Origin: Deltaproteobacteria bacterium
GTDB taxonomy: Bacteria > Desulfobacterota > Desulfarculia > Adiutricales > Adiutricaceae
Assembly (NCBI GenBank): GCA_031278795.1
Contig: JAITJT010000043.1
Coordinates: 1 to 5,423, forward strand
Direction of reading: 5' to 3'
Length of the DNA stretch: 5,423 nucleotides
Positions 1 to 3,056 of this stretch are shown here, one piece after another. Both the position numbers and the translations under genes were made by a program. Each line of letters starts with the position of its first letter. The first letter of the stretch is position 1. The notes under the pieces were generated by a model. That model was not told the origin of the DNA, ran no database searches, and worked only from the letters and a program-made list of their open reading frames with translations.

Positions 1-358
1 AAGTAGATATTAACACGTAACTTAATAATTTGCCAAAAGTTTTAAGGGCTCTTCTCTTTCTTTGTTTAAAAGAGTCACGGGAAACATGAGAAAGAGTAAA
101 AGATTGAGCGAGTTGCTCTCTTTTTAAATAACTCCATTTAGCGAAAATTTCCTTAATTTTTGAAAGATATGGGCTGATAAATTAAAAGTTCAAAATCCTT
201 TCATGTATCAATAAATTTAAAGATTAAAAAAATAATGAATTGTCAAATAAAAATACAGACAAGTACATTTAGGAGCTCGATCTAAAGAAAGCGCTGTGCA
301 TGAAAGCGGATAATAAAATAATTAAAAAAAGCATGAAGACTGAAAAAAGATTGTATTT

Positions 359-388
359 TTGACAAAACACTACGCTGAAATTTATAAG
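359..388 (+). promoter_or_regulatory. Candidate sigma70-type promoter
   Basis: A perfect -35 hexamer TTGACA (359-364) is followed after 18 bases by TATAAG (383-388), which matches five of six positions of the -10 consensus. Transcription would start near 395 and run rightward into DNA without protein genes, towards the hairpin at 652-679. In AT-rich DNA, -10-like hexamers are common; the exact TTGACA at usable spacing is what makes this one worth noting. Confidence 0.4.
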
Positions 389-394
389 AAAAAG

Positions 395-679
395 CGTGTG
401 GAATAAAAAAATTAAAAGTGGAAATTAAAAAGAAAAAAAATGATTAGTTAAAAGGATTCTATAGTTTTTAAAAAGCTACAGTGTGGTCGGAAAATTGTGT
501 TTAGGCCTGTGATATCTACAATTATGGAAAATTAAAAAAAGATATTCCATCATTTTACGCAAGGCTTAGTGGCTTTTTCCTAGGAGTTGTGTGCATCTTT
601 TTAAGAGCGAGATAGGGAAAAATTGCTAGTAATCTGGATGGAAACTATTCCGGCTTGATGCGGGTCAAGCCCTGTTTTT
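395..679 (+). ncRNA. Hypothetical small RNA, about 285 nt
   Basis: The unit is defined only by its ends: the promoter-like pair at 359-388 and the terminator-like hairpin with five T at 652-679. No protein of useful length is encoded between them. A possible internal helix pairs AATTGT (493-498) with ACAATT (518-523), and G+C content rises towards the 3' end. I recognise no known RNA family: the hallmarks of RNase P RNA (the 3' ACAGAA/TAGA segment), tmRNA, SRP RNA and tRNAs are absent. Both the existence and the limits are inference. Confidence 0.2.
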
Positions 680-850
680 AGCGAGGCGTCTACTAGCTGA
701 GACTTTACGCGCTTTTAAGGAAAGTCCTGGATTTTCAAAGTAGAATGGAAAGAGGCAGCATTTGCAGCCGACTGGTGAGTAGCGAGGTGATAGATAGCTT
801 GTTGATCCCTTAGCGCTAAAGGTGAGGAGGTATTAATGGAAAAATTATGA
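641..850 (+). other. G+C-rich, hairpin-rich island of unknown function
   Basis: About 47% G+C at 661-840 against roughly 10-30% around it. Small stems follow one another: GGCTTGA/TCAAGCC (652-658 with 665-671); AGC-GCGT with ACGC-GCT (680-689 with 707-713, three-base bulge); AGGA/TCCT (718-721 with 725-728); GGC.GC with GC.GCC (754-759 with 764-769, one A-A mismatch); and the perfect palindrome TTAGCGCTAA (810-819). Every reading frame is interrupted by stops. In AT-rich genomes, raised G+C in non-coding DNA often marks structured RNA, but a decayed gene would also leave such a trace. The stretch from 616 to 640 resembles part of the 16S rRNA 3' domain (see findings). The strand is assumed, not shown. 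Confidence 0.35.
652..679 (+). terminator. Candidate intrinsic terminator
   Basis: A perfect 7-bp stem, GGCTTGA (652-658) with TCAAGCC (665-671), closes a six-base loop (TGCGGG) and is followed three bases later by TTTTT (675-679). This is the usual layout of a Rho-independent terminator for + strand transcription. No upstream protein gene needs it, so it would end the hypothetical RNA starting near 395. The gap between stem and T run and the short T run reduce confidence. Confidence 0.4.
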
Positions 851-873
851 TTATTTTTTCTTTCGAGATATAG
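825..873 (+). other. Strong ribosome binding site with overlapping mini-ORFs
   Basis: AGGAGGT (825-831), an exact complement of the 16S rRNA 3' tail, lies five bases before ATG at 836-838. The reading frame is only M-E-K-L and ends in TGA (848-850). That stop overlaps a second ATG (847-849), which opens an eight-codon frame M-I-I-F-S-F-E-I ending in TAG (871-873). The TTAGCGCTAA palindrome (810-819) sits just upstream of the ribosome binding site. It may be a leader peptide with translational coupling, the remaining start of a gene that has decayed, or chance. No gene begins soon after, which argues against attenuation of a present-day operon. Confidence 0.2.
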
Positions 874-1483
874 ATATATGTAAATATTTCATTAACATAT
901 CAAAATATTAAAAAGTAAAATAATAAGAATATTTTAACAAATTTATAAAAATTATTAACATAAAAGAGAGCTAGTTATTAGAGTTCTTAAGAAATTGAAA
1001 AGATAAACCTAGCGCAGGGTAAAAACAAAAAACTTGATTATTTCTGGAAGCTTCGAGAGATACGCAATATGTAGATAAAATTAAAATTTATGTCAAATAT
1101 GCAGTAAAACTCTGAAAATTTAGCTAAAATATAAAACGGACTCTTTGTTTTCATAATATTCGTGTTAAAATTCTTTAGAGGCAGTGGATTTGCCTTTGCT
1201 ATAAGTCCTTTAGTGAAAAGGCCTCACATAAGGCTAGTTTTAAAGGAAATAATGGAAAAGGACTGACATATATAAAAGCTACAGCGGAATCTTTTAAGAA
1301 TTTTTTTGGCAAATTTCAGTCGCCCTTTTTTTGGGTGGCATCAAGACTTAGGTAAATTACAGCGCTTTCAAGGCAGATTAGAACTTATTACAAAAACGCC
1401 AAAAAAACTGTCATTATCCAAAATGTTAATTAAAGGAAAGTTTTTAAATAAAAGTATTTCCAAGCACAACAGTTACTCATATT

Positions 1484-1504
1484 AGACTTTTTTCTTGAAA
1501 GTCT
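1484..1504 (+). promoter_or_regulatory. Perfect inverted repeat upstream of the pentapeptide gene
   Basis: AGACTTT (1484-1490) and AAAGTCT (1498-1504) are perfect inverted copies around a seven-base spacer, ending 34 bases before the start codon of the pentapeptide-repeat gene. As DNA it could be an operator; as RNA, a 7-bp hairpin in the leader just upstream of the ribosome binding site. I could not place a convincing promoter next to it, so which role applies is unknown. Confidence 0.3.
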
Positions 1505-1538
1505 TAAGCAACTAACTGAACACAATAAGGTGTAAGCA

Positions 1539-1871
1539 ATGCCAGAAGTCAAACGTAGCCCGAAGCCACAACTCCTTTTTGAGGAAAACGTCGATAAGTT
1601 CAACGAGCTGGTCGCCGCCGGAAAAATTCCGGATCTCTCCAACCAGAACTTAAGCGATCTTGATTTAAGGAATTTTCACCTGACCCACGCCAACCTCTCC
1701 GGCGCCTACCTGCGCGGCGCTAACCTGAAGGGTTTGGATTTGTCAGGCGCCAACCTCAACGGGGCCAGCATCAAAAACGCCTCCATAAGCGGCTGCCTCT
1801 TTCCCAAGGGGCTCCAGGCCTGCGAGATTCAGATGTCCTATGAGCACGGCACCAGGATGAGGCAGCTCTAA
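1539..1871 (+). CDS. Short pentapeptide-repeat protein
   Basis: A 110-residue protein. After a charged N-terminal segment (1-30, with a FNELVAAGKIPDL-like lead-in) comes a run of pentapeptide repeats of the A(N/D)LxG type. The central Leu/Ile falls exactly every five residues: L33, L38, L43, L48, L53, L58, L63, L68, L73, I78 and I83, with F88 as a cap. Eleven repeats make about three turns of a right-handed beta-helix. The tail (86-110) has F-P and E-H-G-T-R-M-R, which from memory resembles the ending of other short bacterial pentapeptide proteins. There is no signal peptide or membrane segment, so it is probably cytoplasmic. Such proteins usually act by binding another protein, but the partner is not predictable here; the DNA-gyrase-mimicking Qnr/MfpA type is much longer. 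The ATG at 1539 is supported by AAGGTG (1527-1532), six bases upstream. It stands alone and is convergent with terD. The family assignment is firm; the function is unknown. Confidence 0.92.
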   Translation: MPEVKRSPKPQLLFEENVDKFNELVAAGKIPDLSNQNLSDLDLRNFHLTHANLSGAYLRGANLKGLDLSGANLNGASIKNASISGCLFPKGLQACEIQMSYEHGTRMRQL

Positions 1872-1902
1872 AGAGCGCCTTATAGCCTTAGCTAGACGCT
1901 TA

Positions 1903-1939
1903 CGCTTAGCAAGCGATCACCAGGTGGGAAAAACGCCTG
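1903..1939 (+). terminator. Paired hairpins after the pentapeptide gene, possible terminator
   Basis: Two stems lie 32 bases after the stop codon. CGCTT/AAGCG (1903-1907 with 1911-1915) has a three-base loop, and CAGGTG/CGCCTG (1921-1926 with 1934-1939, one G-T pair) has a seven-base loop. The only T-rich run that follows (ATTTTATTT from about 1949) starts ten bases late, so this is a weak candidate for Rho-independent termination. It may instead stabilise the mRNA 3' end. Confidence 0.25.
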
Positions 1940-2057
1940 TTGGCTGGCATTTTATTTAGTTACAAAAATAAAAAAGCTCTTTAAAAAATTAAAAAACACT
2001 TTAAAAGACAAGGCGTTTACCGTATCTAAATTTGTTGATATCAGCTCTGTTTTTTAT

Positions 2058-2162
2058 AAAAATTGATAAGATAACAAAAGGAAATATTTCCAAAGCGGTC
2101 TTAGTTGTTTGCTAAAGTCGCAAGTGTTGGCGCTTTTTTCGCTTCTTATCTTTTCAATTTTT
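2058..2162. repeat. 105-bp imperfect inverted-repeat element
   Basis: The outer arms 2058-2077 and 2143-2162 are complementary at 18 of 20 positions (mismatches at 2067/2153 and 2075/2145). Between them lies a second stem, 2095-2104 with 2112-2121: ten positions, one C-A mismatch, two G-T pairs, loop TTGTTTG. Left of this stem is the perfect 12-bp palindrome GGAAATATTTCC (2080-2091). T runs flank the arms on either strand, which would suit a bidirectional terminator between the convergent genes. A small MITE-like element is the alternative; I see no clear target-site duplication and no transposase. Confidence 0.5.
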
Positions 2163-2270
2163 TTCAAAATTTAAATATTTGGGACACAGAGAGAATATTT
2201 TGACTTTTTCTTTACTGTATTTACATTTATCGCCCTGTTATATTTTCTAATATAGCCTCCACTCCCGCCT

Positions 2271-2852
2271 CTAATCTTGCACATCCACGCCAAAGTGCCT
2301 GCAAAGGGCCGCTAGCCCTCCAGTGAAGCCCTGCCCCACCGCCTTGAACTTCCACTCACCTTTGTGCCTGTAGATCTCCCCGAATATCATGGCCGTCTCC
2401 GTGGACATGTCCTCCGTGAGGTCGAAGCGGGCTATCTCCTTGTCGGTCTCCTGGTTAACCACGCGGATGTACGCGTTGGAGACCATGCCGAAGTTCTGGT
2501 GCCTCGTGAGCGCATCGTAAATGGAAACCGTGATCGCTACCCGGGCTATCTCGGTGGGTACCTTCTCTAGGTTTATCTTTATCTGTTCGGCATCTCCCTC
2601 GCCTCCGCCCGTCATGTCGTCACCGGTGTGCTCAACCGATCCTTCCGGAGTTGTCAGGTTGTAATAGAAAACAAAATCAGTGTCAGCCCTAACTTTTCCG
2701 CTCTCCTGAAGAAGAAAGGCGGAGGCATCGAGGTCGAAGTCGCTGCCAGCGGTCACCCTGGCATCCCAGCCAAGGCCCACAACTATCGCCTTAAGACCCG
2801 GGGCCTCCTTATTTAGGGATATGTTTGCGCCTTTGTTAAGTATTACAACCAT
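2271..2852 (-). CDS. terD: TerD-family calcium-binding stress protein
   Basis: A 193-residue protein, the normal length for a single-domain TerD. Family hallmarks run its full length: GLGWDAR (26-32), the acidic loop [12 protein letters not shown] (37-48), a second Gly/Asp-rich loop [11 protein letters not shown] (77-87), and the highly conserved C-terminal half with [13 protein letters not shown] (143-155), [14 protein letters not shown] (162-175) and GGL (178-180). In TerD structures the Asp-rich loops bind Ca2+. Family members belong to ter operons linked to tellurite, phage and general stress resistance; the biochemical role is still unclear. The protein is soluble, with no signal peptide. 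The ATG is fixed by GGAGG on the - strand (2864-2860), seven bases away. No other ter genes (terB, terC, terE, terZ) lie in the window, so this may be a lone paralogue; TerD is the closest fit, but TerE-like naming cannot be excluded. The upstream neighbour on the same strand is a Ca2+-ATPase, 204 nt away. Confidence 0.93.
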   Translation of the reverse strand: MVVILNKGANISLNKEAPGLKAIVVGLGWDARVTAGSDFDLDASAFLLQESGKVRADTDFVFYYNLTTPEGSVEHTGDDMTGGGEGDAEQIKINLEKVPTEIARVAITVSIYDALTRHQNFGMVSNAYIRVVNQETDKEIARFDLTEDMSTETAMIFGEIYRHKGEWKFKAVGQGFTGGLAALCRHFGVDVQD

Positions 2853-2859
2853 GAGTTGT

Positions 2860-2864
2860 CCTCC
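2860..2864 (-). promoter_or_regulatory. terD: Ribosome binding site of terD
   Basis: GGAGG on the - strand with a seven-base spacer to the ATG at 2852-2850. It fixes the start codon of the TerD-family gene and predicts efficient translation. Confidence 0.8.
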
Positions 2865-2892
2865 AAAAAAATGATATTAGTCGAAAAACATT

Positions 2893-2927
2893 TTAAGCCT
2901 TAAGCTAGCACCTGTAAGCCTTACAGG
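2893..2927 (-). promoter_or_regulatory. Two palindromes sharing TAAGGCTTA in the terD leader
   Basis: On the + strand, TTAAGCCTTAA (2893-2903) and CCTGTAAGCCTTACAGG (2911-2927) are each palindromic around one central base or a three-base loop. Both contain the identical nonamer TAAGCCTTA (2894-2902 and 2915-2923). Their centres are 21 bp apart, two turns of the double helix, the usual arrangement for cooperative binding of a dimeric regulator. They lie downstream of the predicted terD promoter, so a bound protein would block transcription. Alternatively, the second palindrome forms a 7-bp hairpin in the mRNA leader. Confidence 0.45.
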
Positions 2928-2961
2928 CCACAATCTAATACATAAGCTAAATATTGTTTGG

Positions 2962-2970
2962 ATTATAACA
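2962..2970 (-). promoter_or_regulatory. terD: Extended -10 promoter of terD
   Basis: Reading the - strand, TGTTATAAT (2970-2962) is a perfect extended -10 element (TGnTATAAT). The region 17 bases upstream (TTTTAA, 2990-2985) is a poor -35 box, which extended -10 promoters tolerate. Transcription would start near 2955, giving a leader of about 103 nt before the terD ATG that contains both TAAGGCTTA palindromes. This supports expression of terD separate from the upstream ATPase gene. Confidence 0.55.
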
Positions 2971-3016
2971 CAAAATTTAAGAGCTTAAAAAGCTTAAGTC
3001 CTTTCCATTGGACAGG

Positions 3017-3052
3017 GCTTTGGGATTTGGGATAGCTTTGGGATTTTGGATG
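3017..3052. repeat. Tandem pair of 18-bp repeats after the ATPase gene
   Basis: Units 3017-3034 and 3035-3052 both begin GCTTTGGGATTT and agree at 16 of 18 positions. They sit directly after the ATPase stop codon (3059-3057 on the - strand). The repeated GGGATTT sub-unit points to local slippage duplication. A weak 4-bp stem, GTCC/GGAC (2998-3001 with 3010-3013), lies next to it; on the - strand it is followed by TTAAGCTTTTT and could help end the ATPase transcript. Confidence 0.5.
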
Positions 3053-3056
3053 CAAT

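Larger units (their letters stand above)
1..1538. other. Long AT-rich region without a credible protein gene
   Basis: No open reading frame of convincing length or composition lies here on either strand; stops are frequent in all six frames. Base composition is mostly 10-30% G+C, dropping to 5 of 60 bases at 901-960. The exception is a richer island at about 641-840 (85 G/C of 180 bases at 661-840). What can be seen inside is a promoter-like pair at 359-388, a terminator-like hairpin at 652-679, a hairpin-rich island, a strong ribosome binding site before a four-codon ORF at 836, and a perfect 7-bp inverted repeat at 1484-1504. Nothing notable was found at 1-350 beyond a weak 4-bp hairpin (106-118) with a following T run. 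The stretch may be decayed former coding DNA, a regulatory or RNA-coding region, or both; the sequence alone does not decide. Confidence 0.7.
1872..2270. other. Convergent AT-rich intergenic region
   Basis: This 399-nt spacer separates the 3' ends of the pentapeptide gene (+) and terD (-), so it should hold transcription ends for both. It contains hairpins at 1903-1939, a large inverted-repeat element at 2058-2162, and close to the terD stop an AT-rich hairpin (TATATT at 2239-2244 with AATATA at 2249-2254, extendable by one G-T and one G-C pair). The last lacks a T run on the - strand and is not a classical terminator. No ORF of note is present. Confidence 0.6.

Noticed and set aside
300..362. 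20-codon lysine-rich frame on the + strand starting ATG AAA GCG
   Set aside because: No ribosome binding site at usable distance, and a Lys-rich peptide is expected from AT-rich DNA.
718..730. GGAAAGTCC motif reminiscent of the conserved GAGGAAAGTCC of RNase P RNA
   Set aside because: The matching 3' elements (ACAGAA and the TAGA-containing end) are absent downstream, so an RNase P RNA is not supported.
1252..1266. Second mini-ORF (M-E-K-D) after AAAGGA, near a TGCTATAAG extended -10-like element at 1197-1205
   Set aside because: The Shine-Dalgarno is modest, no -35 box is present and short ATG GAA AA. frames occur several times in this AT-rich stretch (also at 524).
1321..1337. CGCCC/GGGTG stem with a seven-T loop
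   Set aside because: Short stem with one G-T pair, the T run is in the loop rather than after the stem, and there is no associated gene.
1430..1642. 70-codon frame on the - strand overlapping the start of the pentapeptide gene
   Set aside because: It is antisense to a well-supported repeat protein, has no recognisable domain, and half of it lies in AT-rich spacer.
2200..2227. TTGACT with a TACATT 16 bases later, pointing into the 3' end of terD
   Set aside because: The -10 box matches only four of six positions and the transcript would be antisense to terD; not enough to call.
2364..2816. Two + strand frames of 68 and 62 codons within terD
   Set aside because: They are antisense to a gene with full-length TerD conservation, and neither product has recognisable motifs.
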